A DNA stretch of 54,112 nt. Origin: Spirochaetia bacterium. Its GTDB lineage: Bacteria; Spirochaetota; Leptospiria; Leptospirales; Leptonemataceae. The position numbers and the translations under genes are program-made. A model generated the notes under the pieces. That model ran no database searches and was not told the DNA's origin. It saw only the letters and a program-made list of their open reading frames with translations. Location of the stretch: assembly GCA_009885105.1 (NCBI GenBank), contig VFLI01000070.1, positions 1 through 54,112 on the forward strand. Reading direction: 5' to 3'. Of this stretch, positions 36,170 through 44,595 are shown one piece after another. Each line of letters begins with the position of its first letter. Positions within the stretch are counted from its first letter, which is position 1.

Positions 36170-37195
36170 TCAACCATTGGTTTGAAAAATACTCAGGGAT
36201 CTGTTCCGGATGCTGGAATCTACAGACAGTATTGCGATGGCTTCCGTGCGTTTTTTCGGCTCAATATTGAATATCAAATAATCTGTGTGTTCCCGGCTGA
36301 TAAAAAGTCCCCGGCCGTGTGAATCGCCCACGCCGATGGGAAGCCGTGTTTTTGGATCCACGCTGATCTGTCTTTCCAGTCTGTAAAGAATCTCTTCACG
36401 GTCCAGAGTGCCGTGATAATCGGTTACACAAACCACCGCCTGATCGCTGACAATGCCGAATGCCAGATCGAATTTATCTTCCGGCTCAAGCACGATATGG
36501 TCCAGAGGTATCAGCGTGTCCGATGAACTCACTCGAAAATGATATTTGGGTTTCCCGTGCGGATTGCGCGGCGCCCGGAGCATTGCATTGGTTGCCAGCT
36601 CTTCCACGACCTGGCGGAAAATCCGCGGCGCTCCGGAGCGAAGAAGCAGGTTTCCAGCGATTTCGCACACACGGTCTTTTTCTTCCATTGTTCCCACCTG
36701 CACTGAGTACAGGATTCCAGGATTGAGCGTCTCTTCGGGAATTTTTCGCGCCATTTTGTAAAGATCCGGGAACGTAATTTTCTCAACAGAAAGGCCGGGA
36801 AAATATTTTTCGATTCCGAAAATATCACCGGAAAGAATTTTTTCGATCATGATGCGAATATGACGCAGATCTAGAAAAGTAGTTTTGGGTATGATATTCC
36901 AGATTTTTTCTTCTCTGGCAAATTGAATGTAATCGTTCACATTGTAGGCGGTCATCAGAATGTATTTGACGGCCGGCCAGTCAGAGGACAGATAGCGGAT
37001 CAAATCCAGCCCGCCCATGCCGGGCATCCGGATATCCGTTATGACAATATCAACGGGGCAGCTCTCCATGACCTTGATCGCCGAATACCCGTTATCGGCT
37101 TCACGGACATCAAAAACATTTTCCAGATAATCTTTGATGGCAAAGCGTATCGATTCAATATCATCGACAACCAGAACACAGTATTTCTTGCTCAC
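36170..37195 (-). CDS. Response regulator fused to an RsbW-type ATPase domain
   Basis: The 341-residue protein has an N-terminal receiver (residues 1-125): acidic pair D11-D12, phosphorylated D54 (VITDIRMPG), T82 and K104. A linker of about 60 residues leads to a HATPase_c_2 domain (about 195-325) with N-box VVEELATNAM, G1-like VTDYHGTL and G2-like GDSHGRGL. Such domains are Ser kinases that bind STAS antagonists and sigma factors. No helix-turn-helix is present, so output is protein binding rather than DNA binding. The start is GTG overlapping the kinase stop (GTGA), so both are co-translated. Confidence 0.88.
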   Translation of the reverse strand: MSKKYCVLVVDDIESIRFAIKDYLENVFDVREADNGYSAIKVMESCPVDIVITDIRMPGMGGLDLIRYLSSDWPAVKYILMTAYNVNDYIQFAREEKIWNIIPKTTFLDLRHIRIMIEKILSGDIFGIEKYFPGLSVEKITFPDLYKMARKIPEETLNPGILYSVQVGTMEEKDRVCEIAGNLLLRSGAPRIFRQVVEELATNAMLRAPRNPHGKPKYHFRVSSSDTLIPLDHIVLEPEDKFDLAFGIVSDQAVVCVTDYHGTLDREEILYRLERQISVDPKTRLPIGVGDSHGRGLFISREHTDYLIFNIEPKKRTEAIAILSVDSSIRNRSLSIFQTNG

Positions 37196-38295
37196 CGCTC
37201 ATCCTCTACCGGCCTCATCGGAAGAGAGATGGTGAAACGGGTCCGCCCTGCCAGGGATTTCACCCGGATTCTTCCATGATGCTCTTTGACAATACTGTGG
37301 CTGATGGTCAGGCCCAGTCCGCTTCCCTGACCGTTCCGGGCGTTCGTGTAAAAAGGATTGAAAATCTTTGAAAGCGTTTCTATTGGTATGCCGCCAGCGT
37401 CATCCTCTACTATTACATGCGCCCAGCGAGCGCTTTTCCGAATATCCACGGAAATGGAGCCGGGCGCATAATCGAGAGCCTGCAGAGAGTTCCTGAAAAG
37501 ATTTATGAACAGCCGTTCGATTTTCTCAGAATCAATATTCATAATCACATTTTCCTCTCCGGAAATCGACCAGGTAACACGATTGGAGAGCACGGGATAC
37601 AGTCGCAATGCGTTCGCCTTTGCTCTCTGAATCGTCTGGAGCAGATCCGCTCTGGCCGTGCGCAGCGAGCCCGGTCTTGAAAAACTCTGGATATCCGCCA
37701 CGATCCTTGCCGATCTGTGCAGATCCTTCCTGAGAATCCCCAGTCTGCGTGTGATTTCCGGCATGTCCATTGTCTGAAGGTTTGCTTCCAGATTCTGGAG
37801 ATTCAATCCCATCCCTGTCAATGGATTGTTCAGTTCATGGGCAATGCCGCTTACCATCGTTCCGAGAGCCGCCAGGTTCTCTATTCGCATCATCTCTTCC
37901 TGTTTTTCCATCTGAACTGTTATATCCTCCCTGGTTTCCACAATCTGTATTCTTCCGGTCTGCCGGCTCTGAAACAGAAGCCGGAAAGTTTTTTCAGATC
38001 CCTCATCGGAATGATGAATTATTTTTTCACGAAATTCGCTCTGAATCAGGGTGCCGTCATAAGATTCGGGGCTGCGGGGGCAGTAGGGACAGACGGAGGA
38101 CCTGTTATAGAAAAGTTCAAAACACCTGCCGCCGATCGCCTGCGAAAAAGCTGTCTTGTGGGAGGCCTGAAGAGCGGCTCGGTTGAGACGGAGCACCCTG
38201 TATTGGTCATCCACAGCAAAAGTAGGCGCTATGATTGCATCGATGATCGTTTCTGTTTCAATTCGCCGGCGTTCAGCCTCTTCGGAGGAGATCAT
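37192..38295 (-). CDS. Soluble PAS histidine kinase
   Basis: The 367-residue kinase has no membrane helix. A PAS domain (about residues 15-128) contains a CPYCP element in the position where many PAS domains carry a Cys pair, preceded by a FELFYNR block. The HisKA domain has H153 in GIAHELNNPLTG; the catalytic domain has N-box NLFRNSLQAL, G1 DDAGGI and G2 GQGSGLGL. It likely phosphorylates the RsbW-type response regulator encoded directly after it. The signal could be redox, metal or a small ligand; the Cys pair hints at redox or metal but does not prove it. No strong ribosome binding site precedes the ATG at 38295. Confidence 0.93.
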   Translation of the reverse strand: MISSEEAERRRIETETIIDAIIAPTFAVDDQYRVLRLNRAALQASHKTAFSQAIGGRCFELFYNRSSVCPYCPRSPESYDGTLIQSEFREKIIHHSDEGSEKTFRLLFQSRQTGRIQIVETREDITVQMEKQEEMMRIENLAALGTMVSGIAHELNNPLTGMGLNLQNLEANLQTMDMPEITRRLGILRKDLHRSARIVADIQSFSRPGSLRTARADLLQTIQRAKANALRLYPVLSNRVTWSISGEENVIMNIDSEKIERLFINLFRNSLQALDYAPGSISVDIRKSARWAHVIVEDDAGGIPIETLSKIFNPFYTNARNGQGSGLGLTISHSIVKEHHGRIRVKSLAGRTRFTISLPMRPVEDER

Positions 38296-38332
38296 ATTGA
38301 CCGAGGTTGGTCGTGCCCCCGGGCAGGAAAAT

Positions 38333-38370
38333 AAAAAAAAGGCCGCCTTATTTTTGTAAGGCAGCCTTTT
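38333..38370 (-). terminator. Rho-independent terminator of the 38.4-39.3 kb gene
   Basis: On the minus strand the sequence forms an AAAAGGCTGCCTTA stem with a short A-rich loop and TAAGGCGGCC, followed by eight U residues. It ends the minus-strand secreted-protein gene; the run of T at the other side also allows weak use on the plus strand. Its upstream arm is complementary to the leader of the gene it ends. Confidence 0.85.
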
Positions 38371-38402
38371 ATCGGCACGCAGGCCGGGGAATCAGCGGAT
38401 CG

Positions 38403-39350
38403 TCAGTAGGACAATCCCTCTTCCAAGTTTTCGATCACACCCTGGTTGAATGAATTGCCTTCCATGTTGGCGTATCCATCAACAAGCCGATACAGTCTGT
38501 AAAAATGATCCAGCAGTTTCATGTAGAATTTCTGCTTGAAACGCATTCTGTGCGGGAAGTTCGCTGTGTTGGACATCGCGCCGAGAATGGCCACCTTTGT
38601 GGGCTTCTGATTGTATCTGTGAAAAATGATAATATCGTCGTTCTGTTCATCAAGAGGGGTAGGATCGATGATGAGCTCCATATCTTTCATGCCGGATGCC
38701 AGATCATCTTCCACAACGGTACAGACAACCATGTCCAGTTTCAATTTCTGTTCCTTGTCTGCCCCGCCTTCCGCCTGCTTGAAATACAGAGCCACGCTTT
38801 TTCTCTGCGAACCGATTGCGACGCGCTCAGACTGTTCCACCCTGTAAACGAATTCGAATTGTGTCAGTTCTATTCCGCTTCTTTCCGAGAAAACAAGATC
38901 TTTCACATTCGGGATATTGGCGGCCTGGGCTGCCTTCACTCTCTCCTGAACCATGGCCATCAGCAGAGCGCTGTCGCCATATCCGGCCAGAATAAAATCG
39001 GCCGCTGTAGCCTGCGGTTTTCCCGGTTCCGCGGAAGGCTGTTCTGAAACAAACCGTACATATGTATTTCTAGGAGTGAATCTCAGAGTTCGATCCATGT
39101 ATCTGAAATCCAATCGATTCTGGTTTTCTCCTCTCATGGCTTCTCTGTCTCTTCTGGCAAGTTCTACCAGATGGCCCAGGGTCCCCAGACGCTGATTCGC
39201 ATCCAGAATATTCTTTTCCATTTGAACTTCGGTAAATCTTAAATCTGGAAATTCGAGAGCTTCCGTTTCTCTGTTTATCAGACCTTTCTGGGCTCCAATG
39301 GATCCCAGGGCGATGATCATTCCTGCTGTGACAATAAGTTTCAATTTCAT
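38403..39350 (-). CDS. Secreted helix-rich protein of unknown function
   Basis: The 315-residue product has a signal peptide (MKLKLIVTAGMIIALGSIGAQ, cleavage near residue 20). The mature protein is rich in helices, with a charged N-terminal coiled-coil-like stretch (LRFTEVQMEKNILDANQRLG) and a C-terminal segment RMRFKQKFYMKLLDHFYRLYRLVDGYANMEG. The gene has an excellent Shine-Dalgarno (AGGAAGG, seven bases before the ATG) and a strong terminator, which suggests high expression. Abundant secreted helical proteins in Leptospirales include flagellar-sheath and coiling proteins; I cannot confirm membership by memory. It lies between secG and the histidine kinase, on its own transcript. Confidence 0.8.
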   Translation of the reverse strand: MKLKLIVTAGMIIALGSIGAQKGLINRETEALEFPDLRFTEVQMEKNILDANQRLGTLGHLVELARRDREAMRGENQNRLDFRYMDRTLRFTPRNTYVRFVSEQPSAEPGKPQATAADFILAGYGDSALLMAMVQERVKAAQAANIPNVKDLVFSERSGIELTQFEFVYRVEQSERVAIGSQRKSVALYFKQAEGGADKEQKLKLDMVVCTVVEDDLASGMKDMELIIDPTPLDEQNDDIIIFHRYNQKPTKVAILGAMSNTANFPHRMRFKQKFYMKLLDHFYRLYRLVDGYANMEGNSFNQGVIENLEEGLSY

Positions 39351-39462
39351 AAGGCTGCCTTCCTAGACGATAGGACGTTATAGTTTCCCATTTATCATTA
39401 TTGGCTGTAGATTCGCTAAAATTTAACGGAAGGCATAAAAAATGATATTATTTTTTCGTAAA

Positions 39463-39490
39463 AAAGCCGAAAATCGGATTATTTTTTTTA
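39463..39490 (-). terminator. Candidate secG terminator (bidirectional)
   Basis: CCGA/TCGG (39467-39477) with a three-base loop is flanked by T runs on both strands, so it could end secG transcription on the minus strand. A second inverted repeat TTCCCGTAT/ATACGGGAA (39497-39531) lies between it and secG. The stem is short, hence moderate confidence. Confidence 0.5.
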
Positions 39491-39553
39491 AATACGTTCC
39501 CGTATCTTTTTTAAAAGACATAATACGGGAATTGAGCCGCTTTGTGTCTTTTT

Positions 39554-39928
39554 TCAACGACCGGGAGCAGGCGGTGTTGCCGGTTTTGCCGGTGAATTCT
39601 GTCCGGGAGCGGAATCCGGTGTTCCGGGCGTTGCACCCCCGTCCAGGGGAGCTGCTTCCGAACTCTGATCCTCCGGCACGGGAACTTTCAGGCTGGCCTG
39701 CGCAAAAGCAACTGCGGAAAGAATCGCCAGTACAAGAAAAATCGTAGCAACCCACCAGGTTGCTTTAGTCACAACATCCACTGTTGAAGATCCGAATGCG
39801 GAACTGGAGGAGCCTCCTCCCATAATACCCAGACTGCCGCCTTTTCCCGACTGAATCAGAATCAAGAAAATTAGAATAACGCTGCAAATGATAAAGAGAA
39901 CAAGAAGAACCTGTTGGTAGACCTGCAT
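39554..39928 (-). CDS. secG: Preprotein translocase subunit SecG
   Basis: SecG is a small accessory subunit of the SecYEG channel. The 124-residue product has two membrane helices (about residues 5-24 and 56-75). Between them lies the conserved loop LIQSGKGGSLG...GGGSSSSAFGSS and the block DVVTKATWWVATIF. A C-terminal Pro/Ala-rich tail (PLDGGATPGTPDSAPG) is typical of several non-enteric SecG proteins. It follows pgk after a gap that contains an inverted-repeat element, and it precedes a secreted-protein gene, each probably with its own terminator. Confidence 0.95.
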   Translation of the reverse strand: MQVYQQVLLVLFIICSVILIFLILIQSGKGGSLGIMGGGSSSSAFGSSTVDVVTKATWWVATIFLVLAILSAVAFAQASLKVPVPEDQSSEAAPLDGGATPGTPDSAPGQNSPAKPATPPAPGR

Positions 39929-40029
39929 ATGGAGCCAATTTTCTCCTCAGCGGCGCATTGACAAGGATTTTTCAGGTCGATGGAGAGATTTCAAGGCAGA
40001 GAGGAACACCGCACGTTTGTTGGTAAATT

Positions 40030-40169
40030 TTCACCGCGGAGTCGCTAAGAACGCTGAGGTGGATAAAGGTGAGAAAAAATTACTCATGACGCTGGAAATC
40101 GTCGCGCAGCGCTTATTCACAAGAAAAAAAAACCTTATTTCTCCTCTCCTTCTGCGTCTCCGCGGTGAA
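40030..40169. repeat. Candidate miniature inverted-repeat element
   Basis: The arms TTCACCGCGGAGTCGC (40030-40045) and GCGTCTCCGCGGTGAA (40154-40169) are reverse complements at 15 of 16 positions. They enclose about 108 bases with no long reading frame and with G/A-rich then C/T-rich halves that extend the symmetry imperfectly. The CACCGCGGAGACGC core is known to recur in many bacterial genomes as a repetitive sequence. It sits between pgk and secG and could fold as a hairpin or be a non-autonomous mobile element. Only one copy is in the window. Confidence 0.6.
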
Positions 40170-40186
40170 TCCGGAGGTCTGATAAA

Positions 40187-41356
40187 CTATTTCCCCAGAG
40201 CCAGCACACCTGGCAGCGGGATGCCCTGCATCATGTCCAGCACGGCCGCGCTGGAAGCGCTGGTATGCGATACTTTATCGACAAGTTCCAGGTGCTGGAG
40301 AACGCTCACGCAGTCCTCTCCCGTTACGATGGATCTGGCTTTGGATCGTCCAATAATTTTTGCGATTTCTTCCGTTCCTCTGGCGAACCTCGGAAATTCA
40401 ACAACACCCATCGGTCCGTGCCAGAAAATCGATCCGGCATTCTTCAGTATTTTTTCATACTTTGCAATGGTTTTGGGCCCTATGTCCAGAGCGGTCCAGT
40501 GGTCCGGTATTCCATTATGACCGACTATCTTTGATTTTGCATTTTTTGAAAACTCATCCGCGACGACATGGTCGATCGGCAGGATGAATTCGGTTTCCGC
40601 CAGTTCCGCTTTTTCAATTGTTTGAAAGGCCTCCACTTCCAGTGAGGCCTCCACCAGCGAATTGCCGACGGGCAGCGCGCGGCCTTTCAAAAATGTGTAA
40701 GAGAGACCGCCGCCGATCAAAACCGTGCCTTTTGAGGGCATCAGTTTTTTAATAAACTTTAATTTCTTCTCCAGGCCGATTCCGCCCAGGACCAGTACAA
40801 CCGGTTTCGCCTGTCCGGACAGAAATGATTGCACGGAATCAATTTCTTTGTTTAGAGCCATCCCCGCAAACGCGGGAATCAGCGCCGGCACGCCAACAAT
40901 AGAGGCATAAGAGAACCTGGATGCGCCGAAAGCATCGTTGACATACAGGTCAGCCAGCTCGGATAATTTTTTCACAAAATCTTTGTCATTCTTTTCTTCT
41001 CCTTTGTGAAAAAGGAGATTTTCCAGCATCACAATCTGTCCGTTCTGGATTCCGTTTATTTTATCTTTCGATTTGAAAGGATCGGCGATGAGTTCCACAG
41101 ATCTGCCGAGCAGCTCCTGCAGGTGTGCCGCGGCAGGCGCCAGGCTGAATCGGTGCTGAGCTCCGGCTTCCGGTGTGCCTGTATGCGAGGCAACGATCAC
41201 GGCCGCGCCTCTTCCCAGAAGAAGTTCCAGTGTGGAAAGCGCCGCTCTGATTTTTGTGTCGTTCAGAATTTTGCCGTTCGCATCCAGCGGCACATCAAAG
41301 TCGGTTCGAACCAGGACCTTTTTATCTTTAACCTGTGAATTTTCGATTCTCTGCAT
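40187..41356 (-). CDS. pgk: Phosphoglycerate kinase
   Basis: The enzyme transfers phosphate from 1,3-bisphosphoglycerate to ADP in glycolysis. The 389-residue product starts at the ATG at 41356 (MQRIENSQVKDKKVLVRTDFDVP), which gives the family-length N terminus and has GGCGG upstream. Conserved features are VRTDFDVPLD, SHTGTPE (normally SHLGRP), the AFGASRFSYAS block, the hinge GGIGLEKKL, and ATP-binding GGGLSYTFLKG, FWHGPMGVVEFPRFARGT and VTGEDCVSVL. The active site Arg of SHxGRP is replaced by Thr, a small deviation. Its neighbours secG and a TM2-like protein gene share the strand. Confidence 0.95.
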   Translation of the reverse strand: MQRIENSQVKDKKVLVRTDFDVPLDANGKILNDTKIRAALSTLELLLGRGAAVIVASHTGTPEAGAQHRFSLAPAAAHLQELLGRSVELIADPFKSKDKINGIQNGQIVMLENLLFHKGEEKNDKDFVKKLSELADLYVNDAFGASRFSYASIVGVPALIPAFAGMALNKEIDSVQSFLSGQAKPVVLVLGGIGLEKKLKFIKKLMPSKGTVLIGGGLSYTFLKGRALPVGNSLVEASLEVEAFQTIEKAELAETEFILPIDHVVADEFSKNAKSKIVGHNGIPDHWTALDIGPKTIAKYEKILKNAGSIFWHGPMGVVEFPRFARGTEEIAKIIGRSKARSIVTGEDCVSVLQHLELVDKVSHTSASSAAVLDMMQGIPLPGVLALGK

Positions 41357-41421
41357 TTTTTTACCGCCGGTTATCGGTTGAGGGACAGCTTTTTGTCTGC
41401 CGAGTGGCGGGCAAATTCTTT

Positions 41422-42486
41422 TCAGAATCTCCAATGAAAGCTTACAAACAACTCTGGTATTGAAACTCTGCTTTCCACCGCTGGCAAGGAAACGATTTCC
41501 GATCTGAATCCTGTTCTGATACTTGTATCGTCCGAGACGACAATATTTAAATGAATAAGAGCGGCAATGGAAAGCAGCCCAGGAGCCAGGAAACTCATCA
41601 GAGTCTTAGAATTGGCCGATCTTTTTGCATCCGCTATCCGTTCGTTTCCCACAGCGGTCAGAAGAAGAAATATAGCGCCGGTAGGATCCATGCCTGGATC
41701 ACGATAGCGCGAGACCGTATAAGCTCCGTACATAAAATTCACTGCGCGTTCTGTTGAGTGTATGGAGTCGGGTCGCACCAGCAGCCATTGGTTATAAAAA
41801 TTTAATGTCAGCCCGATGGATCCCAGCAGAAAAAATCCCCCTGACTTTTCTCCTATATAGAGATGACCTGCACCTGGCAGGAGAATCGTCAGCAAGTTCG
41901 CAATAACGGATTTGCTCATCTGGCCTGACCGAGAGCTTTCCGCATTGTCGTGGATGTTTTGGACGGGTCTGCGGTATGGATCCCTGTCTGAAGGCGAGGG
42001 GTTTTGTGCATTTCTACCCGGAACATTTGCGATTGCAAGCTCAGCAAATACCTTCATGGTCGGTTCGATTTCTGTCAGATCTGAAACAGTCATACTTCTT
42101 GTGAAAAGGACGCGACCACTTCCCGTACCAACCAACCGGATTGTGCTGATATACTTTGAATCCAGCCTTGTGACAGATCCAAAAAGCACGAAATCCGCTT
42201 TTTGTTTCCTGCCAATTTCCAGCGCGCATGGCGTGGCGTTGCAATCAGACTCAAGGTTTTCTCTGGGAATATTCAGAATCATAAATGGATGTCGCGCTTC
42301 AATTTCGGAAAGCAGGATTTCTGATGCGATTCTTGCAAAGACACCCGAATCCGGGGCTGCAGGTCGCAAATCAATGAAAACAAGACGTTGCTCGGTTTCG
42401 CCCTTCCGGGAAGGTTGGGCTGCTAATGGAACGAGACTGAAAAGGAAGCTTAAGGCAAGCATGCATTTTCTTCCTGACCGGTTCAT
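41422..42486 (-). CDS. Secreted protein with CsgG/LpoB-like domain and TM2-like C terminus
   Basis: The 354-residue product has a signal peptide ending PLAAQPS. Residues about 30-150 have the alternating strand/helix pattern of CsgG/LpoB/TolB N-terminal domains (LVFIDLRPAAPDSG, ADFVLFGSVTRLDSK, GRVLFTRSMTVSDL). The C-terminal half has hydrophobic helices; ILLPGAGHLYIGEKSGGF is the hallmark PGxGQ/HxYxG of TM2/DUF5683-type proteins. I chose the ATG at 42486, but one at 42513 is also possible and there is no good ribosome binding site. A role in envelope homeostasis is likely, not proven. Confidence 0.75.
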   Translation of the reverse strand: MNRSGRKCMLALSFLFSLVPLAAQPSRKGETEQRLVFIDLRPAAPDSGVFARIASEILLSEIEARHPFMILNIPRENLESDCNATPCALEIGRKQKADFVLFGSVTRLDSKYISTIRLVGTGSGRVLFTRSMTVSDLTEIEPTMKVFAELAIANVPGRNAQNPSPSDRDPYRRPVQNIHDNAESSRSGQMSKSVIANLLTILLPGAGHLYIGEKSGGFFLLGSIGLTLNFYNQWLLVRPDSIHSTERAVNFMYGAYTVSRYRDPGMDPTGAIFLLLTAVGNERIADAKRSANSKTLMSFLAPGLLSIAALIHLNIVVSDDTSIRTGFRSEIVSLPAVESRVSIPELFVSFHWRF

Positions 42487-42641
42487 TGACGCAGACTGAA
42501 TCAGATAGGACATCTGATTAAATATAAAAATAATATAAATCTCTGTGTCAACTTTCATTTCAAACCGGCTGTGCACTTTGTCGACTTGCGGGCACGAAAT
42601 CCTATATGGCAACAGCAATAACTTTAAGCCATCAATAATAA

Positions 42642-42692
42642 TGCAGTGCAAAATGTTATGCTTGACTCCAGGGTAAAATCTGGTGCAGTGCA
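42642..42692 (+). promoter_or_regulatory. Paired TGCAGTGCA repeats, probable phaR operator
   Basis: TGCAGTGCA occurs at 42642-42650 and again at 42684-42692, each followed by an AAAT or TAAT. Their starts are 42 bases apart, four helical turns, so they face the same side of the DNA. Both lie just upstream of phaR. PhaR proteins are known to bind TGC-rich sequences, commonly in an autoregulatory way. Confidence 0.5.
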
Positions 42693-42708
42693 TAATTCAG
42701 CGTTTTTT

Positions 42709-43275
42709 ATGTCGGAAGTTAAACTGATCAAACGATATGCCAACCGCCGTCTCTACGATGCGGAAACCAGCAAAACCATCACACTGGAAGATGTGGCTGA
42801 ATTTATAAAAAAAGGGAACGAAATCCGTGTTGTGGACAACATTACCGGTGAAGACATCACAGCCAAGGTTCTGGGTCAGACGTTTCTGAAAATCAGCACA
42901 GATCAGCAGAATCTGGAATTCAGCATTTTTCTCCTTTCCAGTCTGATCCGTGAAGTTTCCAACAATCTCTCAGGATTCTTCAGCCGCCTGGTTCAGGGCG
43001 GCATTGGCGCCGGAGCGCTGACCTTTGAAAAATTGGAAAGAATTGTGCAGTCCATGGTAGAGCAGGGCGACCTGAGTGTCTCTGAAAAAGTGGATTATGT
43101 CGACCGACTTCTTTCCCAGCTGCGAAAACCGGACAGTGTATTGAAATCCCGCGCGGAAGAGGGCATCGGCGTCCTGAAACATGAATTGTTTGATAACAGA
43201 AACCGAAAAATCGAAGAGCTTTCCGATAAAATAGAAGAAATGGCCCGGATCATCAGCGATATCCAAAAAAAATAG
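42709..43275 (+). CDS. phaR: PHA-synthesis regulator PhaR family protein
   Basis: PhaR proteins repress phasin and polyhydroxyalkanoate genes and also bind PHA granules. The N terminus has the diagnostic DNA-binding sequence KLIKRYANRRLYDAETSKTITL and EDVAEFIKKGNEIRVVD, followed by a helix-rich PHB-binding-type domain. The ATG at 42709 gives the standard MSEVKLIKRY start; earlier codons are unconserved. Length is 188 residues. Two TGCAGTGCA repeats sit upstream. No phasin or PHA synthase gene is visible nearby, so it may have another target here. The C terminus (KIEELSDKIEEMARIISDIQKK in shortened form) is coiled-coil-like. Confidence 0.92.
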   Translation: MSEVKLIKRYANRRLYDAETSKTITLEDVAEFIKKGNEIRVVDNITGEDITAKVLGQTFLKISTDQQNLEFSIFLLSSLIREVSNNLSGFFSRLVQGGIGAGALTFEKLERIVQSMVEQGDLSVSEKVDYVDRLLSQLRKPDSVLKSRAEEGIGVLKHELFDNRNRKIEELSDKIEEMARIISDIQKK

Positions 43276-43369
43276 CGTGTTATAAAGAAAACAATCCTCC
43301 ATATTTAATTTGCACTCTGCCGGGTCCGAATGAGATAAGGTACCGATATATTTTTTCAAGGTTAACACA

Positions 43370-44488
43370 ATGAAGTCACAAAAACTTATCTCACTGGTAT
43401 TATGTCTGATTGCCTCGATGGCAGTACTGTCGCCGATAAAGGCCGGAAGTGAAGATGATGCCAGGCGCAACAACGAAATTGCTCTGCTTCGCAGCGCCAG
43501 AGAACTGGAGTTTGGAAATACGGATGAAAAAATCCGGGCAGCCCAGTACATGGGCAGCGTGAAAAGCCGGCGATTTGTCAGGCTGCTGGGATCGGAACTA
43601 CGCAACGGACTGGACAACCCGGAGCTGCGGCGCACTCCAACGCACAATCCCTACGTGAAATATCAGATAGCCTGGGCCCTGGGCAACATCGGACATCCGG
43701 ATGCGCTGCCGGACCTTTTTGCGGCGCTCGAAATTACCGGAAAGCTTCTGGATGAATCGATAAAAGAAACAGAGGATTTAAGAAAATCGGAAGAGGGCAA
43801 AAACTCCTGGCGAGTGATTCTGGATCACAATAAACCCGGCCCGGCGCTTTTGCGCGATGGCGCTCTGTATCCGGCCAGCCCGGATGTCTACTGGAGCGTC
43901 GCCGACGAGTTCAAACGGGAAACCGTAGACATGTCTGACGAAGGGCACCGAGTACGGCTGGAAGGTTACAATTATTTAAATCTCATTTCCGCGATCATGC
44001 GCGCAATTGGTGAGATAACTTTAAAGCAGTCCCAGAACTTTATGAATTCCAGACATGCCGGCAACACACAGAGCATACTGGATTCATCTCTGAATGCTCT
44101 CAAACCTTTCATTAACCATCCGATACCCCTCGTGCGCGCGGCTGCGATAAGCGGTATCTGCAATGTTCGTTCGCTGCAATCGGCGATAGTGCTGGAGGAT
44201 CAGTTCAAAAAAGAAGAGGATCCTCTTGTGAAAGTCCGGATCAGCTATGGAATTCTGGTTATTGACAAAAGCAAATTTGAATACTACAGAACAATCATCG
44301 AGAGTCTGCACAGTCCGCTCCGGAGCGTACGCACAGAAGCCGCGATCTCCTTGCGCGAACTTGCCATGGGTGAAGCCGTGCATGAACTGGAAGAGGCGCT
44401 CACTCTGGAACAGTACCATGAAGTCCGGACAATACTCCAGGAAGCGATTCACAATGCGCAGTTGAATATTCTTCTTCCGATTCAGTAG
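43370..44488 (+). CDS. Secreted HEAT-repeat protein
   Basis: The 372-residue product has a signal peptide (LISLVLCLIASMAVLSPIKAG). The mature protein contains HEAT-like helix pairs, such as KYQIAWALGNIGHPDALPDLF, PLVRAAAISGICNV and SVRTEAAISLRELAMGEAVHEL, each with the A-L-G-N-I-G or L-R-E-L pattern. Such repeats form protein-binding surfaces; no catalytic domain is present. The gene has AAGG eight bases before the ATG. A sequence GAGATAAGGTACCG upstream is nearly shared with the leader of the last gene in the window. A periplasmic scaffold role is likely. Confidence 0.82.
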   Translation: MKSQKLISLVLCLIASMAVLSPIKAGSEDDARRNNEIALLRSARELEFGNTDEKIRAAQYMGSVKSRRFVRLLGSELRNGLDNPELRRTPTHNPYVKYQIAWALGNIGHPDALPDLFAALEITGKLLDESIKETEDLRKSEEGKNSWRVILDHNKPGPALLRDGALYPASPDVYWSVADEFKRETVDMSDEGHRVRLEGYNYLNLISAIMRAIGEITLKQSQNFMNSRHAGNTQSILDSSLNALKPFINHPIPLVRAAAISGICNVRSLQSAIVLEDQFKKEEDPLVKVRISYGILVIDKSKFEYYRTIIESLHSPLRSVRTEAAISLRELAMGEAVHELEEALTLEQYHEVRTILQEAIHNAQLNILLPIQ

Positions 44489-44595
44489 AATTATTATTCT
44501 GCGGCTTTTTTTGGACCGGCGCCTGTAGAGAGTTTTGAGCCTGATCGATTGTAATTTGCTGTCCGAAATAAGACGGCCGGAATTATTGGCATTCA

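Noticed and set aside
38403..39350. Assignment as the flagellar coiling protein FcpA or FcpB
   Set aside because: Size, signal peptide and helix content would fit, but I cannot align it from memory, so no gene name is given.
40017..40520. Plus-strand frame across the inverted-repeat element
   Set aside because: It runs antisense into pgk and depends on the repeat; there is no family resemblance.
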